A DNA stretch of 64,000 nucleotides from Diabrotica undecimpunctata. Lineage: Eukaryota; Arthropoda; Insecta; Coleoptera; Chrysomelidae. The position numbers and the translations under genes are program-made. Positions 12,166-21,558 of this stretch are shown one piece after another (the first letter of the stretch is position 1; the number at the start of each line of letters is the position of its first letter). Below the pieces are notes generated by a model. That model was not told the origin of the DNA. It ran no database searches and saw only the letters and a list, made by a program, of their open reading frames with translations. Location: assembly GCF_040954645.1 (NCBI RefSeq), contig NC_092803.1, positions 10,975,230 through 11,039,229 on the forward strand, written 5' to 3'.

Positions 12166-12190
12166 AGAGTTTTTTATTACTATATGATGG

Positions 12191-12204
12191 TTGTTGGTAT
12201 CTTT
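12191..12204. repeat. Target-site duplication, right copy
   Basis: TTGTTGGTATCTTT, identical to 8947-8960, bounding the I-type LINE. Confidence 0.85.
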
Positions 12205-12486
12205 GAAAATACTAGAATTTTAGTTTTGGAAACATTTAGATGTAAACATTTCGCTATGAGGAACTAACGCATTTATTATATTTTGTAGTTCTTGTGGGTT
12301 TAGATTCGAAATACAGATTAAACCTTCTCGCCCTCCTGGTCGGATTCTTATATATTCGGATGTTGTGTGCTTTATTTCAATTGTTGCCGTTTGGTGCCAA
12401 TATAGTTCTGAGATAATTCGCAAGTCTTGCTCGTCAATTCCAGTTGTTCTCGGAATTTCGATCATCTTTTGATGGTTAACGCATGA
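12205..12486 (-). pseudogene. RTE-like LINE copy, 5' half (continues at 8946)
   Basis: Minus-strand frame of 81 residues starting MIEIPRTTGIDEQDLRIISE, equivalent to residues just after the first RT catalytic block. The QGC and YADD palm region is deleted: the frame jumps from the RRGVRQG equivalent to SNAQELQNIINALV, so this RT is dead. Its 5' border, at the word GCGTTAACCATCAAAAGATG (12486-12467, minus strand), is the same as that of the copy at 52624. Confidence 0.8.
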
Positions 12487-13469
12487 TGGTTAGTGTGAAA
12501 TTAAGAGCGGCATATTAATGGACATGTTCAATACATGTCGACAGTTTAACCGACATAAATATTACTTAATGCTTGTTTTGTAAAAAAAGCAGATTGTAAT
12601 AAATTGGGATGTCAATAAAAAAAATAATGTCCTATAAGTTTCGAACAAAGCGTATTTTAGAATAAATAAAACCACATTAAAAGATCTAAGTTAAGATAAA
12701 CGCAACGCTTTTGCAATACTTCTAAACGGTTTTCGCCAAACCCTAACTGTTTTATACAAGAAAGCCAACTATCAGCGTTATTCATTACACCCATTTTTAT
12801 ATTCGCTGAGAGTGTAGATCGGGAGATATTCACCGTGGAACATCACGTATTCTATTCCGCCGACCGTTTACCAGATTTTTTAACTTTCTGATAATGCAGA
12901 GATCAGAAATGCACGTCGCATACATACTTCCAATAATAAAGATATGAATCTACATTGTACTTTGCATGCTACCAACTACGCTGTCAATAATTTAGAAAAA
13001 ACTACCGCTCATTCCAATAGGCATGCCCTGAATGTTCAACAAGCGCATGCAGTCAGTCACTACAGGAGTGTAGATTGAAAAATTTTGGGAAAAGGGAAGA
13101 AAAATTAATGCTTGTATTACGCTGAATAAGTAAATTGTACAATTGTACCCTAAAAATTGCTTTTAATATTTGTTGTCGCATTACTATGACTTTTTACAAA
13201 GTTTTATATGGAATTTTGGGTTTTTTTTGCAGGAGAAGATCGAGACATCTTATAATGATAATTATCTTAGTTTGAAAATACCTTTAAGTTAAAGGAAAAT
13301 TTAATTTAAATGCAAAAATATTTAGTAGATTTACGTTTTCGTTTGGTAACAACCAATTTTATCGATAGTTTTCGATACAGTACAAAATAACATAACAGAA
13401 TAGACTTTGTAGAGTATTATTTCAACTGACAAATTTCCTTCCTGTCCGTGATTTCTCAGCGAAAAAATT
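12487..13469. other. Non-coding, no gene recognised
   Basis: AT-rich with some mixed-composition stretches (about 12770-13080). No open frame, repeat or RNA gene that I can support. Confidence 0.35.
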
Positions 13470-13831
13470 ATGACAGATCCGTCACGAAGGTGTCTGGTAA
13501 TTCTATTGTTATTGAGGCGTAATCAATTTTGGACAGATATAATGAATCCAGAGGAAAAATTAAGATTTAGATGCCAGTAAGGAAAAGAAATCAAAAAATT
13601 GGTTTCGGAAAATGTTCTATTGAACACGCAGAGCTCTATTTGGACCCAATTTTCGGAGTTCCTACGGGTGAGAAATTGAATGCTTGAAAGATGTCCATTT
13701 ATCCCTTTAACATGAAAAAATGCAATTGCGAAGACTATAAAGAGTCGCCTGTAAAGTCAATGTGGAATGCTACAGCAAAAATGGTACGAAAAATATTTTA
13801 AGGGGTACGGCATAAAAATTGACCCTTTCAC
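13470..13831 (+). pseudogene. Crypton-like (DUF3504-type) recombinase gene, 5' part
   Basis: From ATG 13470 the frame reads into FWTDIMNPEEKLRFRCQ, a stop, then KEIKKLVSENVLLNTQSSIW with TQFSEFLRVRN, and, after a frameshift, DYKESPVKSMWNATAKMV and KYFKGYGIKIDPFT. I recognise this as the N-terminal layout of Crypton-like tyrosine-recombinase-derived proteins of insects (DUF3504/KIAA1958 group). The text stops exactly where the P-like TIR begins and resumes at 21559 with TDISFKFARLARN, the next expected residues. At least two stops and two frameshifts are present. Confidence 0.6.
13824..13831. repeat. Putative 8-bp target duplication of the P-like element (left)
   Basis: CCTTTCAC before the left TIR compares with GCTTTTAC after the right TIR (21551-21558), 6 of 8 identical. 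Length fits the 8-bp duplication of P-superfamily transposons. The coding frame of the interrupted gene also joins across this word. Confidence 0.5.
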
Positions 13832-13864
13832 CACAGAATACACCAACCCAACAAGAAGCGAAAC
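13832..13864 (+). repeat. Left terminal inverted repeat of the P-like element
   Basis: Starts CACAGAATACACCAACCCAA and continues CAAGAAGCGAAAC. It matches the reverse complement of 21518-21550 apart from a few substitutions and one offset base at the tip. Confidence 0.75.
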
Positions 13865-13893
13865 GAAGGGCTTTTTCGCAATCCCAATTTCTT

Positions 13894-13906
13894 TGCGCAT
13901 GTGCGA
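13894..13906. promoter_or_regulatory. NRF1-like palindromic motif upstream of the THAP exons
   Basis: TGCGCATGTGCGA is close to the NRF1 (ewg) consensus GCGCATGCGC and lies about 220 bp before the THAP start codon, just inside the left end of the transposon, where a P-type promoter would sit. A GCCATGTTC word follows at 13911. Function is inferred only from sequence. Confidence 0.4.
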
Positions 13907-14018
13907 ATCCGCCATGTTCTAATTAGTTTAGTTGTCAACCTCAAAATCAAAACTGAAGTTTGTTTACGTATTGAGAAGTGTTGTTTGATGTTTGTTTTTT
14001 AATAGTTAAAAAAAGAGT

Positions 14019-14021
<3 letters not shown>

Positions 14022-14103
<82 letters not shown>
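14022..14103. repeat. (TA)n microsatellite
   Basis: About 80 bp of nearly pure TA with one GT interruption near 14089, between the transposon end and the THAP start codon. Confidence 0.95.
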
Positions 14104-14104
<1 letters not shown>

Positions 14105-14123
14105 TCGTAATAAACTTATTGTG

Positions 14124-15315
14124 ATGACTGCACGAAAGGGAGGATTTTATTGTGTTGTTCGTGGGTGCCCATCTAAATCTGGTGAGTAAATTAGTCTCTT
14201 TTCAATACCGAGTGATCGTAGCAGGTAAACAAATTAAATTTGAAATTTAAACTCGTTACAAATGTTATCTGAACGTTTATATTTTAGTTAAATACACTTT
14301 TTTTAGAGCTGAATTATGGCTGAAAGTAGCAAACAGGGAAGATTATAAAATATGCGAGAAACATTTTGAACCGGTATACATGTTCAAAGGAAACAAAAGT
14401 AAGACCCTATTTGGACAAGCACATCCTACGATTTTCTCGCACAGCTAATATTCACAACACACAGACGAACCATTAAAGAAAGTCATAAGGCTGGAAGGTA
14501 GAGGTAGATACTTTTTATTTATTCACAATTATAGTGCCTCATTATAAAAGTCTTTTAAAAATCATTATCAATTTTTATAAGTTGTTTGTTGTTTTTCATA
14601 ACATAAACAGGATCTGGAATTGTGAATTTTAATGAGCCTTATTAAGAACATATATCTTATGGTTATATACCAAGTAATATTTATGTTGTGGTTTTAGGTA
14701 TAACAGAAATAGATAATGTGCAGCCAGTGGCCATTAAAATCCAACTGATAATAAACATAGTATATCTGATACTTTGATGAAGGAGGTTCTGATAACAGGT
14801 AATTTTATTTATTGCTTCTACAACTGTATTATGCATTCAACTAATCACTAATAAGCATTAACATATCTACTTTGAATGTTTATATGTTATTTGGTCATTA
14901 AATATATTTTTATATTTCAGATGTTGATGTTAATAGGCAGGAAGTGTCTACCAGGCCCCATACTCCACAATGCTTCACCCCATATGCACAATCAGCTGCA
15001 ATACAAACCTCCTCAAAGTTATCTGGTGGTACACCACAAAAATGCAAAATGAGGTTAAAAATAAAAACCTCACGTGCGAACGTAAAAAACGCATGTACCT
15101 CCTCCAAAAAGAAGGAAGATGATAAAACCTATTTAAATAAATTTTATCAAATGTGTGACAAGTTATTAAACAAGCCCCAAGCACAAATAGTGAAAGCTCA
15201 AGCCATTTTAAAAACTAAACCTCTAAAAATTAGAACGTATTCTGATGAATACAAACAATTTGCATTAACACTAAATTTTTTGGGCCCAATAGCCTATGCT
15301 TTTACGTTAATAGGT
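14124..15315 (+). pseudogene. THAP-domain P-like transposase, N-terminal part
   Basis: Exon 1 (14124-14224) encodes a start with YCVVRGC, the first two cysteines of a C2CH THAP zinc finger. A GT donor follows at 14225 and the AG acceptor at 14306. Exon 2 continues ELWLKVANRED, then ICEKHFEP (third Cys and the His) and ends with AHPTIF, the AVPTIF box of THAP domains. A further exon ends GDVNRQ-like and, from 14921, gives a basic region and YSDEYKQFALTLNFLGPIAY, which resembles the segment after the coiled coil in P/THAP9 transposases, with a GT donor at 15316. Defects: TAA at 14187-14189 in exon 1, a stop after exon 2 and frameshifts. The catalytic domain is absent. It could be a THAP9-type host gene, but the flanking TIRs favour a transposon. 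Confidence 0.6.
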
Positions 15316-15831
15316 AAATAGATTTAATAATAATTTTAAGATAGAGGTTAATAGATATTCACATTCAAAGAAATTCCTCAAAAGGAAACAAAAAAAAGTC
15401 AGCAACTTAAGACATAGTTAATAGAAATTTCAAAAGTATAATTCTCTATTGATAAGTAAAAAAGTCTTGAGTCAAAAATATAGATTTTCAAAAACTTGAT
15501 AATTAAAAGTTCTCCTATTAATTTTTAATAATTGTGTGTATATTAAACAGTATTTAATAGTTATATTACAATTAATTAGTATTCAAAATTCCCATTGATG
15601 TAGCCAACGAGTAAACATTACCTTGTGATGTGATAATTCGAATTATTTTGTGTGTTATGGAAAAAGCAATTATTATTGGACTATAATATTATTATATTCA
15701 ACTGAAGTAAAACTGCAGATACAGGTAACTGTTATATTCCTATTATTTTATCCACAGTGTCCTAATAGGACGACTGTTGCAATACTAAAAATTAAGTGAA
15801 GTGTTTTTGGTATCCAGGAACACTCACAAAA

Positions 15832-17229
15832 ATGAACTCAAATCAAAACCTCACAACTCCACAAGTCCTCCCCACAAAATCATATGTCGCTGCTACTTTA
15901 TCCAAACCTCCACCTCCTACTTTCCCACGTAAGGAGCAAGCCATTTTAATGCACGCTATTCCAAATACTGTTTTATTTGACTATGTTAAAGCTATAGGGG
16001 ACATTGTTATCCCAAAAAACATTACCTTTGCATCACGTATTCCAAATAACCGCATCTGTATTTATCTTTCCTCGCCTACAGTTGTCGATAACCTTCTAAA
16101 AACACATCAAAATATCTCTATCAACTCTACAGTAGTTCCCATCAGAAGACTTATCACCCCAGCTAAACGCCTTCTTATATCTAACGTATCTCCTTCAATT
16201 CCACATTCCATAATTGAGAAAGCCCTTAAAGATATTGGATTACAGCTGGTCTCTCCTGTGTCATTTGTGAAATGTGGTGCACTCGGAGAAGGTTATGCAC
16301 ACATAATGAGCTTCCGAAGAGTAACGTATATTATCCCCGATAAAGAGAACTTTTCAATAGATAGAAACTTCGTTATTACATACGAAAACACACCTTATAG
16401 AATATTTATTTCTACGGATAAATTGCATTGTTTTTTATGTAAAGAGGTCGGACATACCGCTGACTCATGTACCAATAATCCAACTACTTTTTCTCAAACT
16501 GAACTACCCCATCTAGAGCCCTCTACATCTGAAATTACTGATATAATTTCTGACGTAAACACTCCTGTTCAATCAGACCTAACTACTTTAAATTGCACAG
16601 AAACCCACACTGAAATAGATACTGAAACTATACACCCATCAATTCCACCCACACAAGGACAAAAAAGAGCTATATCAACAGACAGCAATTCTGATATTCC
16701 TTCTCTATTATCTTCAGCAAGTACACCCGAACCATCGTCTAACCAAATGCTTCCTCCGTTATCCACAAACACAAACACTATCTCCAAACCTCACAAGAAA
16801 AAAGCAAAAACTACAAAATCAGAGGAACATAATCTAACAGCTAGTTCACTACAATCCGTAGCGGCCATTTATAAAAATAATCCATCTGGTTTAACTTTGA
16901 CCGAGACTCAGTTTATTGCTTTCCTAGAAAATACACATGGTAATCCTAGTCCACTTAATGAAGCTTTTGTTTTTACGTCAAATATTGAAGGACTATTACA
17001 AGACATAACAGTTCTCCATTCAGAAACTAAGGAAAGATCCCTTAAAAATCGACTTACGAGACTTCAAAAGAAAATCAAAAGACAGCTAAACTCAGATGAC
17101 TCTGATAATATCAGCGTCTCATCTGAACTCCTAACCGATGATGAAACCAAAATCCTTATCTCCCAACAGCCAGAACAACCATCTCAGCTGCCCCTTACCC
17201 CTTCAACTCAAGATTCACCTTCAATTTAA
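15832..17229 (+). CDS. LINE ORF1, gag-like RNA-binding protein
   Basis: 465 residues from ATG 15832 (AAAAATGAACT context; the frame is open upstream but has no ATG). The N-terminal half has two RRM-like or gag-like segments (for example AKRLLISNVSPSIPHSIIEK near residue 110). One CCHC zinc knuckle, CFLCKEVGHTADSC, lies near residues 199-212. A long Ser/Thr/Pro-rich linker follows (about 220-340), with a basic cluster KPHKKKAKTTK near 320, and a C-terminal domain with KNRLTRLQKKIKRQ (about 405-420). Such proteins coat element RNA and form the retrotransposition particle with ORF2p. It overlaps the ORF2 frame by about 85 bases. Confidence 0.88.
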   Translation: MNSNQNLTTPQVLPTKSYVAATLSKPPPPTFPRKEQAILMHAIPNTVLFDYVKAIGDIVIPKNITFASRIPNNRICIYLSSPTVVDNLLKTHQNISINSTVVPIRRLITPAKRLLISNVSPSIPHSIIEKALKDIGLQLVSPVSFVKCGALGEGYAHIMSFRRVTYIIPDKENFSIDRNFVITYENTPYRIFISTDKLHCFLCKEVGHTADSCTNNPTTFSQTELPHLEPSTSEITDIISDVNTPVQSDLTTLNCTETHTEIDTETIHPSIPPTQGQKRAISTDSNSDIPSLLSSASTPEPSSNQMLPPLSTNTNTISKPHKKKAKTTKSEEHNLTASSLQSVAAIYKNNPSGLTLTETQFIAFLENTHGNPSPLNEAFVFTSNIEGLLQDITVLHSETKERSLKNRLTRLQKKIKRQLNSDDSDNISVSSELLTDDETKILISQQPEQPSQLPLTPSTQDSPSI

Positions 17230-20200
17230 TCCAATGGAACTGCGATGGGTTCTTTCCCCGTATTGAAAGAATCCAACAACTAGTGACAGAAAAACAACCC
17301 GATATCATATGTCTACAAGAAACGAACTCAAAAATATCTAAGCTTCCCACACTAAAAAAGTTCGAAGGATATCATTATATCAGAACTAATTGTGACAGAG
17401 CCAGTGGTGGGACATCTATTTTTATTTCAAGTGAAATATATTCATCCCATCTTCTCATCACCACCGAACTCGAGGCTATCGCCGTAACTACTTGGTGTCC
17501 TAATAAACTTACGATATGCAGTGTTTACATTCCTCCTAACTACCCCCTTAAAGAAATTGAAATTTTAAATCTTATATATCAGCTCCCCGTTCCATATATT
17601 CTAGTAGGTGACTTCAATGCTCATAACTTTATGTGGGGGTCAAACCATACTAATGGCAAAGGTAAAACTATAGAAAACGTTATCAATTGCACAGGCTCCT
17701 GTCTACTAAATACAGGCTCTAATACGCATCTGAACTTTTCCTCTGGCACATTTTCGGCGATAGATCTTAGTTTTAGCGACCCAAAAACATATACTTCACT
17801 AACTTGGAAAACTTCCGATGATCTATATGACAGCAACCACTTTCCAATATTTGTATCATCTGATATCTCCAACCATGAACAAACTATAACCAGAAACTTT
17901 TGGCGGCTAAAAAATGCCGACTGGATAGACTATACTTCACAAACAGATAACACCTTACCTTCTCTATCCCTATCCGACAATATTAACAATAATCTATTAT
18001 TAATCACAGATTCCATACTTAAAGCTGCAAATTTGCACATAGGCAAAAATAGTATTTCCCATAAAAGAAAGGCAGTACCTTGGTGGAATACATCTTGCCA
18101 AACTGCAACAGAACAACAAAAATTAGCTCTTAAAAATTACCGTAAAAACAAAAATCTGGAGAATCTTATTGAACTAAAGAAAACTAGAGCCAAAGCCCGA
18201 TTTATTATAAAACAAAGTAAAAAATCATCTTGGAGAGAATATGTATCCTCTATTAATTCAAACACCAATCCGGCGGACCTCTGGAAAAAGATTAGGCAAA
18301 TCCAAGGAAACAACACCAACCTCAAAATCTCTAGTATTGCTGTAAATAACACTACAATCACTGACAATCGAGAAATCGGTGAAACCCTAGCAACGCACTT
18401 CGACACTAAATTCAAAAGTAAAATAGATGCCACCTTACGAAAACCATTACCTAACACCCCACCCTGTTCCTCACCCGAAACAATAATGGACATCACACAT
18501 CTTAATTCTCCCTTTCTTTTTGAAGAACTAGTATCAGTTATTCAAACTTGTAAAAACAATGCCGCTGGTCCTGACGACATTCCTTACATATTAATCAAAA
18601 AGCTCTCAAACTGTAGCCTACTCAAAATACTTGAGATGTATAATTTAATCTGGTCATCTAACCAATTTCCCAATCAATGGCAAACCTCTATCGTAATACC
18701 TATTAAAAAGCCTAACCTAGAACGTTCCTTGGCCAACTCTTATAGACCTATATCACTAACTTGTACGATGTGCAAAATATTCGAAAAAATGATTAATAAA
18801 AGACTCCTATGGTTCATTGAAAAACATAAGATATTTGCTAGTGAACAGTCAGGATTTCGTCAGAACCGTTCAACCCAAGACAACCTTGTAATCCTCCAAA
18901 CTCATATATCAGAGGCCTTAAACAAAAGACAAGAAGTCGTAGCTGCCATATTTGATATTGAAGGTGCTTTTGACACTATAAGTAGGCAATATATATTAAA
19001 CAAACTTATCCTTCTTAATATTAATGGTAATATATTTAACTTCATACGAAATTTTCTATCTTCTAGATCGTTCAGAGTCTCTGTCAACGGTATTTTATCT
19101 TCTACTTATACTCAAACTGATGGCGTACCTCAGGGATCGGTACTAAGTCCTACACTTTTTAATCTAGCAATAAGTGATTTATGCTCTCACCTCATTTCCC
19201 CTATTAAACATATCATGTATGCTGATGACCTAGTAATTTACTGTCATGGACAAAACTCTTCTACCACCTCGAAGCTTATTCAAACTGCTGTTGACACACT
19301 TTTAAAAAAAACTAGTGACATGGGGTTATCTTTATCCAATGTAAAATCTAAAATTATAAACTTTAGTAGACGTCCCCCTTCTCCATCTCCACTTATTTTG
19401 ATCAACAATGTCCCTCTTCCTGTTGTTAAACAATGCAAAATTCTCGGATTAACGTTTGACTCACGACTAACTTGGAAGCAACATATATTTGCAATAAAAA
19501 GAGAAACGAGCATAAGACTAAACATAATAAAAACTCTATCACATCATTATTGGGGATCTGACGAAAACTCACTTCTTAAAATATACAGATCACTAATACG
19601 CTCCAAACTAGATTATGGTTGTCACATATATATATCCGCCTCCAAAACATATATTAACCTTCTAAACTCAATTCACAACACAGCCCTTCGTCTTTGTATT
19701 GGCGCTTTTCGATCTAGTCCTGTAGATAATCTTTATTGCGAAGCTAACGAACCTCCTCTTTGTATAAGACGAAAACAACTGCTACTCTCTTATGCAGCAT
19801 CGGTATCAGCTAACCCCTCTAATCCAGTGCATCCCTTATTTGTAATGTCCACGTATAATTTACACAATACCAATTTCTTACCACCAATAAAACCTATTCC
19901 ACTAATTTTAGCACAGACACTTAATGATATCTCTCTTACACATACCCTTCCTCTTTATCTCCCTCCATCTCCTCCTTGGATCATGTCCACGCCCAAATTT
20001 AACACCTCGCTCACCAACTTCGATAAAAATAAACATCCGAAAGAGATCATTATAAATGCATTTAAAGACATTATAGATACAAATAAATACGACCTAATAT
20101 TATACACGGATGCCTCAAAAAATGACACAGGAGTAGGCTGCTCTGTTACAACCTCTCATTCACTAATTAAGTCATCACTTATACCAGCCATCAGCAGCGT

Positions 20201-20903
20201 TCATACTGGCGAATTATTTAGTATATTGCAAGCTTTTAACCATATATCTCCACCTAATAAGCAGGTTGCCATATGCACAGATTCTTTAGCATCAATCTAT
20301 TCTATCAAAAATATATTTACTGATCATCCAATCGTCCAAAAGATCCTAGACTCTTACCAAATTATCTTGTCCCAAAACATAACAGTTACCATAATCTGGC
20401 TGCCATCACATATTGGTATAGAAGGCAATGAAACTGCAGATCACTATGCTAAACTTGCTACAGCATCACCTGAAATCACCGATAAAATTCAAATTTGTAA
20501 GGACCTAAAATCATATATTAAAAGAAGAACCAGACTCCTTTGGCAGCAGCATTGGAACTCTAACCGTTCGATCTTGCACGAAATACAACCGTCAATAACC
20601 AGTCAGCCTACATTTGACTATTCAGCCCTCTCAAGACGAGATCTCATTGTGATAAGACGACTTCGGATAGGACATTCAAAACTCACACACGGCTACCTTA
20701 TGTCCTCTAGCATCCGTCCCTCCTGTCAAATCTGCCAATCATATTTGACAATCAAACATATTCTCACTGAATGCCATCAACATTTGGCCAGAAGATTACA
20801 ATACAAACTCAAAAGTGAAGTACGAGGTATCCTAAACAACCCTGACCAAATAAAAGCTGTGCTACAATTCCTTAGAGATGAACACTTATATCAAAAAATA
20901 TAA
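17145..20903 (+). CDS. LINE ORF2 polyprotein: endonuclease, reverse transcriptase, RNase H
   Basis: The frame is open from 17145 (after TGA 17142) to the stop at 20901-20903; counted from 17283 it is 1206 residues. An APE-type endonuclease starts with IQWNCDG (near 17230), ICLQET, then VGDFNAHNFMWGSN (near 17605) and SDDLYDSNHFPI. The linker has VPWWNTSC (near 18078). RT: YRPISLTC, GFRQNRSTQD, AIFDIEGAFDTI, GVPQGSVLSPTLF and MYADDLVIY (about 19215). RNase H: LYTDASKNDTGVG, HTGELFSIL, ICTDSLAS and WLPSHIGIEGNETADHYAK, so D-E-D-D is complete. A C-terminal CQIC...HILTEC knuckle closes the protein. All catalytic motifs look intact. There is no ATG before the endonuclease start, and the frame is -1 relative to ORF1, which suggests frameshifting or reinitiation. 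Confidence 0.88.
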   Translation, partial: NQNPYLPTARTTISAAPYPFNSRFTFNLIQWNCDGFFPRIERIQQLVTEKQPDIICLQETNSKISKLPTLKKFEGYHYIRTNCDRASGGTSIFISSEIYSSHLLITTELEAIAVTTWCPNKLTICSVYIPPNYPLKEIEILNLIYQLPVPYILVGDFNAHNFMWGSNHTNGKGKTIENVINCTGSCLLNTGSNTHLNFSSGTFSAIDLSFSDPKTYTSLTWKTSDDLYDSNHFPIFVSSDISNHEQTITRNFWRLKNADWIDYTSQTDNTLPSLSLSDNINNNLLLITDSILKAANLHIGKNSISHKRKAVPWWNTSCQTATEQQKLALKNYRKNKNLENLIELKKTRAKARFIIKQSKKSSWREYVSSINSNTNPADLWKKIRQIQGNNTNLKISSIAVNNTTITDNREIGETLATHFDTKFKSKIDATLRKPLPNTPPCSSPETIMDITHLNSPFLFEELVSVIQTCKNNAAGPDDIPYILIKKLSNCSLLKILEMYNLIWSSNQFPNQWQTSIVIPIKKPNLERSLANSYRPISLTCTMCKIFEKMINKRLLWFIEKHKIFASEQSGFRQNRSTQDNLVILQTHISEALNKRQEVVAAIFDIEGAFDTISRQYILNKLILLNINGNIFNFIRNFLSSRSFRVSVNGILSSTYTQTDGVPQGSVLSPTLFNLAISDLCSHLISPIKHIMYADDLVIYCHGQNSSTTSKLIQTAVDTLLKKTSDMGLSLSNVKSKIINFSRRPPSPSPLILINNVPLPVVKQCKILGLTFDSRLTWKQHIFAIKRETSIRLNIIKTLSHHYWGSDENSLLKIYRSLIRSKLDYGCHIYISASKTYINLLNSIHNTALRLCIGAFRSSPVDNLYCEANEPPLCIRRKQLLLSYAASVSANPSNPVHPLFVMSTYNLHNTNFLPPIKPIPLILAQTLNDISLTHTLPLYLPPSPPWIMSTPKFNTSLTNFDKNKHPKEIIINAFKDIIDTNKYDLILYTDASKNDTGVGCSVTTSHSLIKSSLIPAISSVHTGELFSILQAFNHISPPNKQVAICTDSLASIYSIKNIFTDHPIVQKILDSYQIILSQNITVTIIWLPSHIGIEGNETADHYAKLATASPEITDKIQICKDLKSYIKRRTRLLWQQHWNSNRSILHEIQPSITSQPTFDYSALSRRDLIVIRRLRIGHSKLTHGYLMSSSIRPSCQICQSYLTIKHILTECHQHLARRLQYKLKSEVRGILNNPDQIKAVLQFLRDEHLYQKI

Positions 20904-21055
20904 TTAGATTTTAATTTAGACATTGTATAACATATTATTATTATTCCGTATTATTGTAACATATTCTTAATGTAACACTTAATGTTTGTGTAATGAAAAT
21001 TCATGTTATAGTACCTGTGTAAGTGGCCATAGTAGCCGAGCACGTTAAAGTTGAA

Positions 21056-21095
<40 letters not shown>

Positions 21096-21100
<5 letters not shown>

Positions 21101-21106
21101 GATTTT
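21096..21106. repeat. Target-site duplication of the intact LINE (right copy)
   Basis: ATATAGATTTT directly after the poly(A), matching 15478-15488. The first A is shared with the tail. Confidence 0.6.
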
Positions 21107-21517
21107 GATTAATAAAGTTTTTGATTAACCTTAAAAAAACGATAAAAAGTAATAGAAATCGACTGCTTTTTATCTCTATTTTGAAATGAACTCTCAAATT
21201 CAATCGCGTTCTATCCGTTTACTAACGTTAATGTGTTTGTTAAAAAAAACCAATCGATATTTTTGACTTAGGACCTTTTTAATTAGTTATCAGTACAGAC
21301 AATTGATATATAAGTTATATTAAATTTTACAGAAAAAATACAATTCATACAAAACAGATTCTACTTAAAAAAAATGATTACATCGTTTCTCAGTGTAACT
21401 ATAATTTGACTACAGTTTTCAACGACTTCCTCATTACTTTTCTGCGTGTACTAAGTAGTTTAACTGTCACTATAACTCAGAAATTTCTGTCCTCCCAACA
21501 TCAAAGGTTCCGACAAA

Positions 21518-21550
21518 GCTTTCGCTTCTTGTTGGGATGGTGTATTGTGT
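21518..21550 (-). repeat. Right terminal inverted repeat of the P-like element
   Basis: Contains TTTCGCTTCTTGTTGGGAT and GGTGTATTGTGT, the reverse complement of 13832-13864 with a few substitutions. Confidence 0.75.
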
Positions 21551-21558
21551 GCTTTTAC

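Larger units (their letters stand above)
8961..12190 (-). mobile_element. 5'-truncated I-type LINE inserted in an RTE-like copy
   Basis: Flanked by the 14-bp direct repeat TTGTTGGTATCTTT. On the minus strand it starts at the end of the endonuclease/linker region, runs through reverse transcriptase and RNase H, and ends in a short poly(A) (poly-T at 8958-8968 on the plus strand). ORF1 and nearly all of the endonuclease are missing, typical of incomplete reverse transcription. It belongs to the same broad group as the intact element at 15.5-21.1 kb but is a different subfamily, since the proteins differ throughout. The short 3' fragment at 47385-47452 shares its terminal words (GTCGCATCCA). Confidence 0.9.
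15489..21096 (+). mobile_element. Apparently intact I-type LINE
   Basis: About 5.6 kb with a 5' leader (15489-15831), ORF1, ORF2, a 3' UTR with AATAAA immediately before the tail (about 21055) and a poly(A) of roughly 38 bases (21059-21096). The direct repeat ATATAGATTTT occurs at 15478-15488 and 21096-21106 and is the likely target-site duplication; it is short and AT-rich, so the 5' border is less certain than the 3' border. Neither ORF has an internal stop. The order (gag-like ORF1, APE endonuclease, RT, RNase H, C-terminal zinc motif) is that of the I group of LINEs. The element sits inside the P-like transposon, so it is younger than that element. Confidence 0.85.
13832..21550 (+). mobile_element. 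P-like DNA transposon carrying a nested LINE
   Basis: Bounded by imperfect terminal inverted repeats of about 32 bp (13832-13864 and 21518-21550) with the shared core CCCAACAAGAAGCGAAA. Inside are an NRF1-like promoter word, a (TA)n tract, exons for a THAP-domain transposase start (14124-15315), and, on the right, about 440 bp without coding sequence. Removing the LINE at 15489-21096 leaves a transposon of about 2.1 kb, too short for a full P transposase, so the element was probably already an internally deleted, non-autonomous copy. It split the Crypton-like gene. Confidence 0.7.

Noticed and set aside
14124..15315. THAP exons as a host THAP gene
   Set aside because: In-frame stop, frameshifts and flanking 32-bp inverted repeats favour a P-like transposon, though a domesticated origin cannot be excluded.
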